A stretch of DNA of 64,000 bases from Rhizobium sp. (GCA_027533385.1 JAPZUE010000020.1:1-64000); one strand, 5' to 3'; positions 16,795 through 26,559 are shown, counted from the first letter of the stretch. Translations and numbers: made by a program. The notes: a model not told the origin generated them from the sequence alone.

Positions 16795-17442
16795 ATGCAG
16801 ATACAATCCGCTTATGGTGCATCGTCCTACTCGGCCACCACGAAGCCGGCCAGCACCGCAGCGTCAGAAGAGAGACCAGATCTGGAGCAGATGCTCGAAA
16901 ATCTGCGCAAGGATCCCGCGATCGATGCCCGTATTACTGAAAATGAAGACGGCAGCTATGAGTATAGCATAGGGGCTGACATACGGACCGCAAAGACCTT
17001 CGCAGCGCATGCAATCATCACCGAACTGAACGGCGAAAGCTTCAGCCTCATCGGGACAGAAGGCTGGATATTGCCATCTGATTCTGATGCCCAATTGTTC
17101 AAGCAGTTGACCGGCTACAACCTTCTCATACTAGGGGATCATCCCGTAGTGCTGGATGACGACGGCTTTCCGCCGGCAGCAGCCGATGAAGCGTCGGTTA
17201 AGCAAGCATTCGATTTCATAACCCACATAACTCTTTGTCGAGCCGAAGGTTACTTCGAGGGAGACCTGACCTCAGAGAATATCGGTGCCATACTGGCGGC
17301 TTACAACATATCACCCGGCACGGACAGCTTCATCGATCGGGTCCTCGAGCTATTGAACAAGTCAGAGACTGGCCCGAGTGTTGGTGCGGAACACGCGCAG
17401 AGGGACCAGATCAATGAATTGCTGGACATCGTCTCGGCTTGA
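16795..17442 (+). CDS. unknown protein, second copy of a tandem pair
   Basis: This copy is also 215 residues and about 80 percent identical by eye to the first, 24 bases downstream of it. Substitutions concentrate near residues 56-68, 91-93, 110-115 and 138-150, while the N-terminus, the LNGESFSLIG block and the last 55 residues are almost unchanged. That pattern suggests both copies are functional and have diverged at exposed patches. The two are likely one transcript ended by the hairpin at 17497. Confidence 0.75.
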   Translation: MQIQSAYGASSYSATTKPASTAASEERPDLEQMLENLRKDPAIDARITENEDGSYEYSIGADIRTAKTFAAHAIITELNGESFSLIGTEGWILPSDSDAQLFKQLTGYNLLILGDHPVVLDDDGFPPAAADEASVKQAFDFITHITLCRAEGYFEGDLTSENIGAILAAYNISPGTDSFIDRVLELLNKSETGPSVGAEHAQRDQINELLDIVSA

Positions 17443-17496
17443 TGATGAGCGTGCGATGCGCTGTATCTCGCGCGCTCGCGCCAGCCTTGCTACAGG

Positions 17497-17528
17497 AAAC
17501 CCCCGGCCGCAGCGCGACCGGGGGTTTT
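17497..17528. terminator. bidirectional rho-independent terminator
   Basis: AAACCCCCGG (17497-17506) and CCGGGGGTTT (17518-17527) form a perfect ten-base stem with T runs on one side and A runs on the other, between the tandem pair and the convergent chemoreceptor gene. It can serve both. Confidence 0.9.
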
Positions 17529-17541
17529 GATCTTCCCAAAC

Positions 17542-19764
17542 TCAGGCGGCGTAGCGCTGGGCGCCACCCTCGCGCTGCACCTTGAAGCGGGCGACCAGCG
17601 CACGCAGATGCGCGGTCTCTTCCGCCAGCTTGGCGGTGCTGGCGGCAGCCTCTTCGACCATCGCCGCGTTCTGCTGGGTCATCTGGTCCATCTGGTTGAC
17701 GGCCATGTTGACCTCGGTGAGACCTGTCGACTGCTCCTGGGCGGCGGTGGCAATCGAGGTCACCTGGCTTGCAATGCCGACCACCTTCGCCTGGATGTCG
17801 CCAAGCGCCTGGCCGGTCGAGCTGACCAGCTTCACGCCGGTCTGCACTTCATGCGACGACTTGGTGATCAGCGTCTTGATGTCCTTGGCTGCGGTTGCCG
17901 AACGCTGGGCGAGTTCGCGCACTTCCTGGGCGACGACGGCAAAACCCTTGCCGGCTTCGCCCGCACGGGCGGCCTCGACACCGGCGTTCAGCGCCAGGAG
18001 GTTGGTCTGGAAGGCAATCTCGTCGATCACGTTGATGATCTGTGTGATCTCCTTCGACGCCTGCTCGATCCGGCTCATCGCCGCGGTCGCTTCGCCGACG
18101 ACACCGGAGGAGGCCTCGGCGAACTGTCGGGCTTCCGTCACCATCTTGCTGGAATCCTGCGCCCTTTCGGTCGACGTCTTCACGGCAACCGTGATTTCCT
18201 CCAGCGCCGAGGAGGTTTCCTCCAGCGAGGCGGCCTGGGTTTCGGTGCGGCGCGACAGGTCGTTGGAGGCCTGGCGGATTTCGTCCGCCCCGCCATTGAT
18301 CGCATCTGCCGACTGACGCACTTCCTGCATCAGCTTGCGCAGGCTCGACATGGTCTCGTTCACATTGGCCTGCAGATCGGCAAAGACGCCCTGGTAGTGG
18401 CCTTCCATGCTTTCCGTCAGGTCGCCCTTGGCAAGCGCCGAGATGACGCGGCCGGTTTCGGCAATGCCGGTATCGACCGATTCCACCAGCGTGTTGACGT
18501 TGGAGGCAAAGCGGTCGAGATCGGGGTTGTCGTAGCGCTTGGTGATGCGCCGGGTGAAGTCGCCGGCAACAGCCGCATCAACCACCGTCGCAATGTTCGA
18601 CTGAAGGTCGGCATTCTTTTCCTGCAGCGCCGCCTCCTGGGCCGCGAGATCGCGGATCTTGATGGCGTTCTGCTTGAAGATGTCGACCGCCTTGGCCATC
18701 AGCCCGATTTCGCTTCTGTGGTTGAGGCCGGGGATGATGGTGTCGAGCTTGTTGTTGGCGAGTGCACCCATCGCGCCGGTGATCTGGCCGATTGGCACGG
18801 TGATGCTGCGGGCGATGACAAAGGCGATCGATAGCGCTAACACAATGCCGACGGCACCGAGTATCACAGCAGTCGTCACAGAGCCGTTCATGGTCTGCGC
18901 GATCATCGGGCCAAGCGTGTCCTGCTCCTTCTTCAGCTCCAGCTTCAGCGCCTCGACCGACGTCGTCACCGCAGGGCCAGCGACATCCATCGTATTCTTG
19001 ATGATGCTGTTGCGTTCGGTGATGACACCATGAACCTTGCCTAAGGCGTCGACATAGGTGGCCACATCAGCGGTGATCGCCTTGAAGCGCTCGGCGCGTT
19101 GCGGATCGACGATTAGGGCTTCAACCTTGGCTGCCTCTTCCGAAACCTTCGCTGCGGAGCCCGATGCTGCGGTGTAGTTGGCTTCGTTATTGTCAAGCAG
19201 GAACTTGTTGGACGACAGGCGCAGGTTCGCCACCTGGTACTGCATCCGGCTTGCGGCGAAGGCCGCTTCCTGGTTTCCAGCATCGATAAAGGCCTGACCG
19301 AGCGAGGCGAGCTCTTCGGCAATCTTGGATTCCAGCGGATTGAGCGTTTCCGTCACCAGCGTTGCGCGTCGCTCCTGGAGTTCGGAGATTTTCTTGAAGC
19401 CCTCTTCATAGGTCTGGACCTGAGTCAGGAAGCCCTGCACCACGGCCTTCTCCTGGTCAGTCGACAGCATCGTTAGCGTTGTCTCGATAGACTGCCGGGT
19501 GGTTGCAAGGCGGGTCAAAACTTCCTGATGCAGTTCTTCGGTCTGGTTGGAGCGATACTTGAGGAAGGACAGTCTGGCCTCAAGCATATTGGCCTGGATT
19601 CGCCCGGATTCGTTTGTTAGGCGCGCCGCACTGCGGTACTCGCCGAAGTAGCCAGCATTGGTCAGGTTCGAATAGATGGAGGTGGCCGATAATACTGTCA
19701 AAAGTGACAGTAAAATTCCAAAGCCAATGTATATATTCTTTCCTATGTGAATGTTGTTCAGCAT
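17542..19764 (-). CDS. methyl-accepting chemotaxis protein, HBM-like sensor
   Basis: The 740-residue receptor has a membrane helix at about 10-30, a long all-helical periplasmic domain to about 295 (two bundles, consistent with the helical bimodular type), a second helix at about 303-325, two HAMP-like regions and the cytoplasmic signalling domain. The hairpin tip [31 protein letters not shown] is intact, so it should control CheA. The C-terminus (GGAQRYAA) has no CheR-tethering pentapeptide. The long helical sensor suggests binding of small organic acids, which is inferred from the fold only. Confidence 0.92.
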   Translation of the reverse strand: MLNNIHIGKNIYIGFGILLSLLTVLSATSIYSNLTNAGYFGEYRSAARLTNESGRIQANMLEARLSFLKYRSNQTEELHQEVLTRLATTRQSIETTLTMLSTDQEKAVVQGFLTQVQTYEEGFKKISELQERRATLVTETLNPLESKIAEELASLGQAFIDAGNQEAAFAASRMQYQVANLRLSSNKFLLDNNEANYTAASGSAAKVSEEAAKVEALIVDPQRAERFKAITADVATYVDALGKVHGVITERNSIIKNTMDVAGPAVTTSVEALKLELKKEQDTLGPMIAQTMNGSVTTAVILGAVGIVLALSIAFVIARSITVPIGQITGAMGALANNKLDTIIPGLNHRSEIGLMAKAVDIFKQNAIKIRDLAAQEAALQEKNADLQSNIATVVDAAVAGDFTRRITKRYDNPDLDRFASNVNTLVESVDTGIAETGRVISALAKGDLTESMEGHYQGVFADLQANVNETMSSLRKLMQEVRQSADAINGGADEIRQASNDLSRRTETQAASLEETSSALEEITVAVKTSTERAQDSSKMVTEARQFAEASSGVVGEATAAMSRIEQASKEITQIINVIDEIAFQTNLLALNAGVEAARAGEAGKGFAVVAQEVRELAQRSATAAKDIKTLITKSSHEVQTGVKLVSSTGQALGDIQAKVVGIASQVTSIATAAQEQSTGLTEVNMAVNQMDQMTQQNAAMVEEAAASTAKLAEETAHLRALVARFKVQREGGAQRYAA

Positions 19765-20044
19765 TGTTGCAATCCTGATTGATCATTTACTACTCATCCA
19801 GAAATTGACGAATTAAGTTTATGCATGGTTAACCAAGGTGCTGGTGCGCAGCCTTTTTCATTTTGCAGTTGAGTGAGAATTATCAAATAAATTCAAGGGC
19901 TAATGTCCGCATGCAGAATGTCTTTCAAATGCGCGCCCAAAAATGATCGCGCTAACATTGGTTCGCAATCGCCCCCAAAGATAAGCTTCGCGCCAGCCGG
20001 GGCTGAAAGGGTATTGCAACGACGTCAGTTCGAATCGGTGCAGC

Positions 20045-20872
20045 ATGTCCAAGTCTTTCCCGTCCGGCCGGTCCGCCAGGGCCTCACTCCTGTCGAAGCG
20101 CCTTGTCTCGCTGGGTCTCGGCACAGCACTGGTCGGGTCGCTTTCGGGATGCATTCTGGTCACCGATACCAGCCGGATGAACATCGAGGTGTTTCAGGAC
20201 GAGGTGGCGCCCGTCTGGTATGATCCGGCCCGCACGCCGCCGGCCGCCGATCAGGCAGCGCCCCAGAAGCGCGATCTGTACCAGACCCAGTTCCACCAGA
20301 CCTATGGCCTACCGGTCACCAATCCCCTGCATCGCACCCTCTATGGCATGATGGTCGATGATGGACATACGCTGCCCGCCATTCCGCTGGACCGGGTGCG
20401 TTCCGATATGCTCCGCCAGGAGGTGAGCTACCAGACCACGGAAGCCCCCGGCACGATCGTCGTCGATACCAAGGCCCATTACCTCTATCTGGTTCAGGCG
20501 AATGGCAAGGCGATCCGCTATGGCGTCGGTCTCGGCCGTGACGGCTATGCCTGGTCGGGGAGGGGCGTCATCCAGCGCAAGGCCAAGTGGCCGCACTGGA
20601 CGCCGACCGACGAGATGGTTGAGAAAAATCCGAACCTGAAACCCGTTTCAGCTGCCCGGGGTGGCCTGGTCGCAGGCCTCAACAATCCGCTCGGTGCCCG
20701 CGCGCTTTATATCTATCAGGATGGCAAGGACACGCTCTACCGCGTGCATGGAACGCCGGACTGGCAGTCGGTTGGCAAGGCGACGTCGTCCGGCTGCGTG
20801 CGCATGTTCAATCAGGATGTCATCGATCTCTTCGATCGCGTACCTGAGAACACGCCCATTGTTGTCATTTAG
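20045..20872 (+). CDS. L,D-transpeptidase, lipoprotein (ErfK/YbiS type)
   Basis: The 275-residue enzyme has a signal with a lipobox (GSLSGC, Cys36) and a YkuD catalytic domain from about residue 140 to the end. The active site His235 (HGTPDW) and Cys251 (SSGCVRM) fit the HGx(13-16)SSGCxR pattern. It should crosslink peptidoglycan by 3-3 links or attach proteins to it in the periplasm. It is followed 157 bases on by a second enzyme of the same family. Confidence 0.9.
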   Translation: MSKSFPSGRSARASLLSKRLVSLGLGTALVGSLSGCILVTDTSRMNIEVFQDEVAPVWYDPARTPPAADQAAPQKRDLYQTQFHQTYGLPVTNPLHRTLYGMMVDDGHTLPAIPLDRVRSDMLRQEVSYQTTEAPGTIVVDTKAHYLYLVQANGKAIRYGVGLGRDGYAWSGRGVIQRKAKWPHWTPTDEMVEKNPNLKPVSAARGGLVAGLNNPLGARALYIYQDGKDTLYRVHGTPDWQSVGKATSSGCVRMFNQDVIDLFDRVPENTPIVVI

Positions 20873-21028
20873 CGACACTCATTTGCGACTTCCGCCTCTC
20901 TCCAAAACGTGAAAGGGGGGCAGCGTTGCTTTAATTGAACCTTTCCTGTTTGCATCGCATCATCGCGGAACAAAGCGCACCTCCCAGCGTCTTCCTCCGC
21001 AGCATTGCCACAGGAAACCCATATCTTC

Positions 21029-21736
21029 ATGTCCTCTATTCCGCATCTGACCCGCCGCTCGCTCCTGTCGCTGACAGGCCTCGGCGCGGCCACTCTTCTC
21101 GCCAGCTGCACAACCTCCCGTCCGCTTCCGCCCGGCACCCGCCTCGAAGGCCCTGTCGTGCCCGAGGCGCCGAAGGGCCGGACGCCCGAGCTCGATGCCA
21201 TGTATGGCGAAGTCTATGACGGCGGTTTCGTCATTCCCGCCGTGCCCTATTGGAAAATCCCCGATCGCTTCTATCGCCAGCAGGTCATCGACCCCACCGG
21301 CGAAGCCCCCGGCACCGTTGTCGTCGACACCCCGAACCGCTTCCTCTATCTCGTCGAGCGCGGCGGCACCGCCATGCGCTACGGCGTCGGCATTGGCCGT
21401 GACGGCTTCGAATGGGGCGGCCAGGGCGTCATCCAGTGGCGCCAGAAATGGCCAAAATGGACGCCCCCGGATGAAATGATCGCCCGCCAGCCGGAACTGG
21501 AAAAATACTCCGTCCGCAACGGCGGCAAGCCCGGCGGCATCGACAATCCGCTCGGTGCCCGTGCACTCTACATCTTCCAGAACGGCGAGGACACGCTCTA
21601 CCGCCTGCACGGCTCGCCGGAATGGAATTCCATCGGCAAGGCCGTCTCCTCGGGCTGCGTGCGCCTGATGAACCAGGACATCATCGATCTCTACGAGCGC
21701 GTGCCGAACAGGGCCCGCATCATCGTCCGGCAGTAG
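21029..21736 (+). CDS. L,D-transpeptidase, second copy with Tat/lipobox-like signal
   Basis: The 235-residue enzyme has a signal with twin Arg and lipobox-like end (TRRSLLSLTGLGAATLLASC, Cys27) and a YkuD domain with His194 (HGSPEW) and Cys210 (SSGCVRL). It is clearly paralogous to the upstream enzyme across the catalytic domain (TPGTVVVDT, RYGVGIGRDG, GVIQ blocks) but lacks most of the upstream linker. ATG at 21029 was chosen over a TTG at 21005. It is followed by a good terminator. Confidence 0.9.
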   Translation: MSSIPHLTRRSLLSLTGLGAATLLASCTTSRPLPPGTRLEGPVVPEAPKGRTPELDAMYGEVYDGGFVIPAVPYWKIPDRFYRQQVIDPTGEAPGTVVVDTPNRFLYLVERGGTAMRYGVGIGRDGFEWGGQGVIQWRQKWPKWTPPDEMIARQPELEKYSVRNGGKPGGIDNPLGARALYIFQNGEDTLYRLHGSPEWNSIGKAVSSGCVRLMNQDIIDLYERVPNRARIIVRQ

Positions 21737-21772
21737 CAGGGCGCGCCCTTCGGGGCTGCTGCCATCCACGAG

Positions 21773-21807
21773 AAGAGGCCCCTCCAGACATGGCGGGGCC
21801 TCTTTTC
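21773..21807 (+). terminator. rho-independent terminator
   Basis: AAGAGGCCCC (21773-21782) and GGGGCCTCTT (21795-21804) form a ten-base stem followed by TTT, ending the L,D-transpeptidase transcript. Confidence 0.9.
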
Positions 21808-21846
21808 GTGTCCGATGCGCCCTGAGCGCAATGGCGACTATCCCGG

Positions 21847-22251
21847 TCAGGCGGCGTCGAGCGCCTTTTCGATGTCCTGCAGCGAATGGCCGGTCAGATC
21901 CTTTGCAAGTTCACCGATCAGCACCGCAGAGAGCTGCTTGTGGTAGCCCTTGCGCATTTCGCCGAGCGTCCGCGGCGCCGCGATGATCACCAGATTCTGG
22001 ATCGTGCCATCCAGCACATGGGCGTTCAGCATGTCGGTAATGCCGCTGCCGAAACCGTCTTCCTGCTGCTGGCTGTCGTCCGGATTGGCCGCGCTGCTCT
22101 GATGGCGGCTGCCGGACGAGATCTTCGAACCGTCAATCTCCTCGCAGGGGATCGCCTTCAGCCTGACGTCCAACGCATTGCCCTCGTTCTGGAACAGGCT
22201 CAGCTTCTCGCCGTCGGCGACGGCAATGACGGTGTTCTGAGGCACTTGCAT
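21847..22251 (-). CDS. host attachment protein family (AtsE-like)
   Basis: The 134-residue protein (MQVPQNTVIAVADGEKLSLFQNEG ... LVIIAAPRTLGEMRKGYHKQL ... IGELAKDLTGHSLQDIEKAL) fits the Host_attach family named after an Agrobacterium attachment gene. The family resembles the release-factor/Pelota central fold (A-P-x-x-L-G-x-x-R) and its true biochemical role is unclear. ATG at 22251 has GGAG eight bases upstream. It is a single gene with no partner. Confidence 0.85.
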   Translation of the reverse strand: MQVPQNTVIAVADGEKLSLFQNEGNALDVRLKAIPCEEIDGSKISSGSRHQSSAANPDDSQQQEDGFGSGITDMLNAHVLDGTIQNLVIIAAPRTLGEMRKGYHKQLSAVLIGELAKDLTGHSLQDIEKALDAA

Positions 22252-22370
22252 GAATGGTCTCCTTGCTGGTCTGGGCGGCATGCACGACATGTGTCGATGC
22301 CACGCTTGACCTGGGGTGAACCCTGGCGGCGTGGGATTGGTTCCCCGCAAGACGACATTCTCTTTACGCC

Positions 22371-22877
22371 TCACTCCGCCCGGCAGCGGAACGGGCTGAA
22401 GGTCGAGGCTGCGCCGGCATTCATGGTGGCGATCGTCAGCCCGTTGGCGATCGTAATGTCCTTGTCCGTTTGCGGGCAGGCATTGACATCCGCAAGGCAA
22501 CCGCTTTCGATATAGCGCCGGTTTTCGGCAAGAAAGCCGTCCGACAGCCCTTCGGGTCCGATCCGTGTCGTCTTCCCGAGCACGGCCTCTCCGGCCGAAA
22601 GTGCTGCGGCAAAGGCGAGCGCCTTGAACGTGCTCGCCATGGCGAAAGGTTCGTTCTCGCGATAGGCCGTCATGGCACCGCTGCCCGTATCGATGACGGA
22701 AAGTGCGACCCGCATGCCGAACTTTGTCTCGATATGCTTGACCGTGTCGGCCAGCCCGTCCTAAGCGCTTGCCGTATGGGCCAGCAGGCCGCTGTTGAGC
22801 ACAGTCGCGGTCAGCGCCGAGGCAGCAACCAGACGGGCCACAGGCCGGTTTGAGACGGCGGACTGTGTCTTTCTCAT
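22371..22877 (-). pseudogene. class A beta-lactamase remnant, amber stop after signal peptide
   Basis: A good ribosome site (GAGGGAG) and ATG at 22877 begin a typical signal peptide of 38 codons ending in HTASA, then TAG at 22761-22763. The frame continues without break into DTVKHIETKFGMRVALSVIDTGSG and the serine active-site motif STFK (MASTFKAL). After AAALSAGEAVLGK the sequence no longer resembles a beta-lactamase: SDN, E166 loop and KTG motifs are all absent. It instead ends with a Cys-containing stretch (CLADVNACP ... STFSPFRC). The gene is thus broken by a nonsense codon and by loss or replacement of its 3' two thirds. Confidence 0.7.
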
Positions 22878-23045
22878 ACGCATCTCCCTCAAGCGCGCCC
22901 TGAATCAGGGGCGATCAAGGCGAGAGCGAGGCACCCGGTGATTTCGTTCGCGATCTCGCATCGCGACGGCACGCTTCCTTGCTCCAAAGACCGGGCCGAA
23001 AAGGGGCTGATGCGCTGCGAAACGTCAGGCGATCGGTCTTCGGCC

Positions 23046-25277
23046 TCATGCCGCCCGGCCGGTCGTCCGGCCATACGCCGCCGAAATCCGGAACCGCGCG
23101 ACCATCTCCTTGAGGATCAAGGCTTCGTCGTTGAGCACCGAGGATGCGGCTGTGGTTTCTTCTACCATGGCTGCGTTCTGCTGGGTCATCTGGTCCATTT
23201 GGTTGACGGCGATGTTGATCTCCTTGAGCCCGGACGCCTGTTCAGAGGCCGATTGCGAAATTCGCTGGATCAACCCGTTCACCGCCTCGACCTGCTCGGT
23301 TATCCGGCCAAGTGCCCGACCGGTCTCGCCAACCAGGGTCACGCCCTGATCCACCTGGCGTGTCGATGCCGAGATGAGGTCCTTGATCTCACGGGCTGCA
23401 TTCGCCGAACGCTGGGCAAGTTCGCGCACTTCCTGGGCAACGACGGCGAAACCCTTTCCGGCTTCACCTGCGCGTGCGGCCTCGACGCCGGCATTGAGCG
23501 CCAAAAGGTTTGTCTGGAAGGCGATCTCATCGATGACCCCGATGATCTGGGCAACTTGGCGCGAGGAGCCTTCGATGCCCTGCATGGCCGCGATCGCCTG
23601 TTCGACGATCTCGCCGGAGCGCCGGGTCTCGTCGCTCGTGCTGCCGACCTTGCCCGCAGCTTCGCCTGCATTGCGGGCGCTGTCAGATAGCTGTTCGGCA
23701 ATCTCGTTGAGGGCGGCAGCCGTTTCCTCCAGGCTCGCCGCCTGCTGTTCGGTGCGGCGCGACAGCTGGTCGGAACTGCGGCTGATTTCATGGGTCCCGG
23801 CATTCAGCGTTTCGACCGTCGCATTGAGCCGTGTGATCGTCTCCTGCAGGCTGTCGACGGTCCGGTTGAAGTTATCGCGCAATTCTGCGTAGCTGCCGGG
23901 GAAATCGCCATGCAGGCGGTGGGTGAGGTCGCCCTCCGCAAGCTTCGATAGGCCGATCCCGAGCGCGTCGACCACACGACGCTGCGTCTCGGCAGTCGCG
24001 GCCCGCTCCTTTTCGCTTCTGTCGCGCTCCGCATCTGCATCTTGCCGTTGGCGCAGGGCAACACCTTCAAGCGCACGCCCTTCCGCAAGCCGGATACGGA
24101 AGTTTTCCAGCGCCGTCGAAAGCGCCCCGATCTCGTCGTCGCTGCCCGGGGCCTCGACTTTCTGGTCATAGGCCCCATCGCTTAGGCGGGAGACCTCCGC
24201 GAGCACGGTGCCGAGCGGCTTCTGGATCAGCAGGCGCGCCGCCAGAAGGAGCGCCCCGATGACGGCAACCAGCATCACCAGCCCGCCGATCACCAGCACA
24301 GTGGTCTGCCGGTTCACGGCAGCGCTGATCACGCTCACCGGCACATCCTCGATCACCATCCAGCGGGCATTCAGTCCCGGCAGGTCGAAGGGATAGGCGA
24401 TGCGATAGACTTCGTCCCCGTCCTGCCCGACGACACCTTCAATGACCAGAGGTTTGCCCGATCCCAGGGCGCCGCGCAGCTGATCCGCTCCCTCGGCGGC
24501 ATAGTCCTGCATCAGCAGAGAGTCGTTGGGAGCCGTCAGCCACTTGCCGCCGCCGGAGACCAGATAGACACGGCCGACGTCGAACGGTCGCTCGTCCTTC
24601 AGTGACCGAGCCAGGCTTTCCAGTCCGATATCGATACCCATGACGGCACGCAGCTTGCCGTCGACGATGACCGGCTGGGCAATGCTCATCATCAGCATAT
24701 TGTCTGCGGCAGCCTCGACATAGGGCTCGGTTGCTGCACTCTTGAGGCTCGTCGCAGCCAGTGCATAATACTCCTTGCTACGGTCGACCTCGTCGGAAAT
24801 CGACAGGTCCAGGCCATCGCTACCGCGTGTCCAGTAGACGATAAACTCACCATTCGCATTCGTGCCAGCCGTTTCGTCACGGCCCGCCGCCCTCTGTCCG
24901 TCAAATCCCAGCGGCTCTTCCTCCATCCAGGCGCCAAAAACGAGGTCCGATGTGCCGATCAATGAGGTCAGCATCGCGGTGGTCGCCTTGCGGTCCAGCG
25001 TGCCATTCTTCAAGCCCGTTTCAATGCTGCCATCCATTCCCAGCGTTGCGCCCGAGAGTTCGGCAATCCGCGCGCCGATTTTCTGTGCCGTCGCCGCAGC
25101 ATGCATCTCCGCCTGTGACAACGTCATCGACGTTGCCTCGGTCCGGATATGTCGTATCACCACGGTGAATGTAGCGGCCATCAGCAGGCCGATGGCAATC
25201 GCGCTGACCAGCAGCAGCTTTTGAACCAGGGAAAGTCGGCGAAACGTGCTCATCACGGTATCCTTGAGGGCGTTCAT
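23046..25277 (-). CDS. methyl-accepting chemotaxis protein, dCache-type sensor
   Basis: The 743-residue receptor has a membrane helix (about 18-40), a periplasmic domain to about 325 with the double-Cache pattern (VFGAWMEEEPLGFDGQR, YYALAATSLKSAATEPYVEAA, VIVDGKLRAVMGIDIGLESL), a second helix (about 328-350), HAMP and the signalling domain with an intact conserved tip. dCache sensors usually bind amino acids, amines or carboxylates directly. A second ATG eight codons in could also be the start. There is no CheR pentapeptide at the end. Confidence 0.92.
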   Translation of the reverse strand: MNALKDTVMSTFRRLSLVQKLLLVSAIAIGLLMAATFTVVIRHIRTEATSMTLSQAEMHAAATAQKIGARIAELSGATLGMDGSIETGLKNGTLDRKATTAMLTSLIGTSDLVFGAWMEEEPLGFDGQRAAGRDETAGTNANGEFIVYWTRGSDGLDLSISDEVDRSKEYYALAATSLKSAATEPYVEAAADNMLMMSIAQPVIVDGKLRAVMGIDIGLESLARSLKDERPFDVGRVYLVSGGGKWLTAPNDSLLMQDYAAEGADQLRGALGSGKPLVIEGVVGQDGDEVYRIAYPFDLPGLNARWMVIEDVPVSVISAAVNRQTTVLVIGGLVMLVAVIGALLLAARLLIQKPLGTVLAEVSRLSDGAYDQKVEAPGSDDEIGALSTALENFRIRLAEGRALEGVALRQRQDADAERDRSEKERAATAETQRRVVDALGIGLSKLAEGDLTHRLHGDFPGSYAELRDNFNRTVDSLQETITRLNATVETLNAGTHEISRSSDQLSRRTEQQAASLEETAAALNEIAEQLSDSARNAGEAAGKVGSTSDETRRSGEIVEQAIAAMQGIEGSSRQVAQIIGVIDEIAFQTNLLALNAGVEAARAGEAGKGFAVVAQEVRELAQRSANAAREIKDLISASTRQVDQGVTLVGETGRALGRITEQVEAVNGLIQRISQSASEQASGLKEINIAVNQMDQMTQQNAAMVEETTAASSVLNDEALILKEMVARFRISAAYGRTTGRAA

Positions 25278-25475
25278 CGCGGAGCATTCCAGTCCGCGTC
25301 ACCCTCTTCCATGCCGCAGTGTCGGTAAAGGATATGATAATATTCGAAGATTACGGGTTCACGTTTGCGATCGTCTCAAGTGGTTCGCTCTCGGAGCGCT
25401 TGTCTGCAGTCTGAGGGCGGCGTGCCGTCTTCTTGCTCAGGCTGAGGAAAGGGGGCGAGTTGATCCGGATCCGCC

Positions 25476-25931
25476 TCAATCCTGGCTGATCGCCTCCAGC
25501 TGGATCTTCAGCCGCTTCAGGCTGTCCCTCAGGCTTTCGATCTCGGCGATGTCACAGCCGGTCAGGTTGCCGATCGTCGAGAAGATCTGCAGCGCGCGGC
25601 CCTTCAGCGCCCGCCCGTCCGCCGTCAGCGTGATGAACACCACGCGCTCGTCGGCCGCATCGCGGCGACGCGAAACGTAATGCATTTGCTCCAGGCGCTT
25701 CAGCAGCGGCGACAGCGTGCCGGAATCGAGCCCCACCTTCTCGCCGAGCGCCTTCACCGAGAGGTCGTCTTCCTCCCACAGCGCCATCATCACCACATAT
25801 TGCGGGTAGGTCAGCCCAAGCGGCGACAGAAGCGGCTTGTAGGCGCGTGTGAAGGCATGTGCTGCGCCGTAAAGCGCAAAGCACAGCTGCTTGTCCAGCC
25901 GCAAATCGTTTTCCAGCATTTCGTCGGTCAT
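25476..25931 (-). CDS. ohrR: OhrR, organic-peroxide-sensing MarR-type repressor
   Basis: The 151-residue protein carries the sensing cysteine in the family context (LDKQLCFALYGAAHAF, Cys17) and the winged helix (LTYPQYVVMMALWEEDDLSVKALGEKVGLDSGTLSPLLKRLE, wing RRRDAADERVVFITLT). Oxidation of the cysteine by organic hydroperoxides releases it from DNA. It lies divergently from ohr with an AT-rich operator region between. The open frame extends 30 codons upstream across that operator; ATG at 25931 gives the normal length. Confidence 0.93.
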   Translation of the reverse strand: MTDEMLENDLRLDKQLCFALYGAAHAFTRAYKPLLSPLGLTYPQYVVMMALWEEDDLSVKALGEKVGLDSGTLSPLLKRLEQMHYVSRRRDAADERVVFITLTADGRALKGRALQIFSTIGNLTGCDIAEIESLRDSLKRLKIQLEAISQD

Positions 25932-26009
25932 GGTCCTTGATGAACTTCTCTCGGCATCTATTGTTTCCACAGTGGACAAAAACGGCCCACATTTCAACGC
26001 GCAAAAAAC

Positions 26010-26030
26010 AATTGCGCGCAATTCAATTGC
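26010..26030. promoter_or_regulatory. OhrR operator
   Basis: The perfect 14-base palindrome AATTGCGCGCAATT (26010-26023) followed by a further AATTGC half (26025-26030) lies between ohrR and ohr. OhrR operators in alphaproteobacteria are AT/GC palindromes of this kind, so both genes are probably controlled here. Confidence 0.75.
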
Positions 26031-26075
26031 GCTCTATATAGAAACGCATCAACCGTAAAACAAGGAGAACACCTC

Positions 26076-26498
26076 ATGGCAATTCTTTACACCGCGCACG
26101 GTCATGCCACCGGCGGCCGCTCTGGTCACGGCGCCTCCGACAATGGCGTTCTCGATGTGACGCTGACCACCCCGAAGGAACTGGGCGGCGACGGCGCCAC
26201 CGGCACCAATCCCGAGCAGCTCTTTGCCGTCGGCTATTCCGCCTGCTTCCTCGGCGCCCTGAAGTTTGTCGCCGGCAAGGAAAAGGTGAAGATACCTGAA
26301 GACGCCAAGGTCCACACGGATGTCGGCATCGGCCCGCGCGAAGATGGCACCGGCTTCGGTATCGAGGTGAAGATCTCGGTCGAAATCCCGGGCATGGAGC
26401 GCGCACTGGCCGAGAAGCTGGTCGCCGCAGCCCACATCGTCTGCCCCTACAGCCACGCCATGCGCACCTCGACCGAAGTGCCGGTTTCGGTCATCTGA
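26076..26498 (+). CDS. ohr: Ohr, organic hydroperoxide reductase
   Basis: The 140-residue enzyme reduces organic hydroperoxides with a Cys pair, Cys57 (YSACFLGAL) and Cys123 (VCPYSHAMR), assisted by Arg15 (ATGGRSG). Lipoylated proteins are the usual reductant. All key residues are present and the length is typical. An AAGGAG site precedes the ATG. It should be induced by peroxides through OhrR. Confidence 0.95.
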   Translation: MAILYTAHGHATGGRSGHGASDNGVLDVTLTTPKELGGDGATGTNPEQLFAVGYSACFLGALKFVAGKEKVKIPEDAKVHTDVGIGPREDGTGFGIEVKISVEIPGMERALAEKLVAAAHIVCPYSHAMRTSTEVPVSVI

Positions 26499-26533
26499 TC
26501 GGCGGACAGCCGGCCATTCCATCCACCGCCCAG

Positions 26534-26559
26534 AAGGCCGGCCTCGCGCCGGCCTTTTT
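26534..26559. terminator. rho-independent terminator for ohr
   Basis: AAGGCCGGC (26534-26542) pairs with GCCGGCCTT (26548-26556) followed by TTT. It lies between the ohr stop and the convergent LysR gene stop. Confidence 0.9.

Larger units (their letters stand above)
16107..17442 (+). repeat. tandem duplication, period 672 bp
   Basis: Start codons at 16123 and 16795 lie exactly 672 bases apart and the sequence TTCGAGGTTTCAGGTATGCAG-like upstream of each is shared, so the duplicated unit includes the translation start region, the whole coding sequence and the short spacer. Nucleotide identity is high over most of the unit, but differences fall in patches. Confidence 0.9.
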
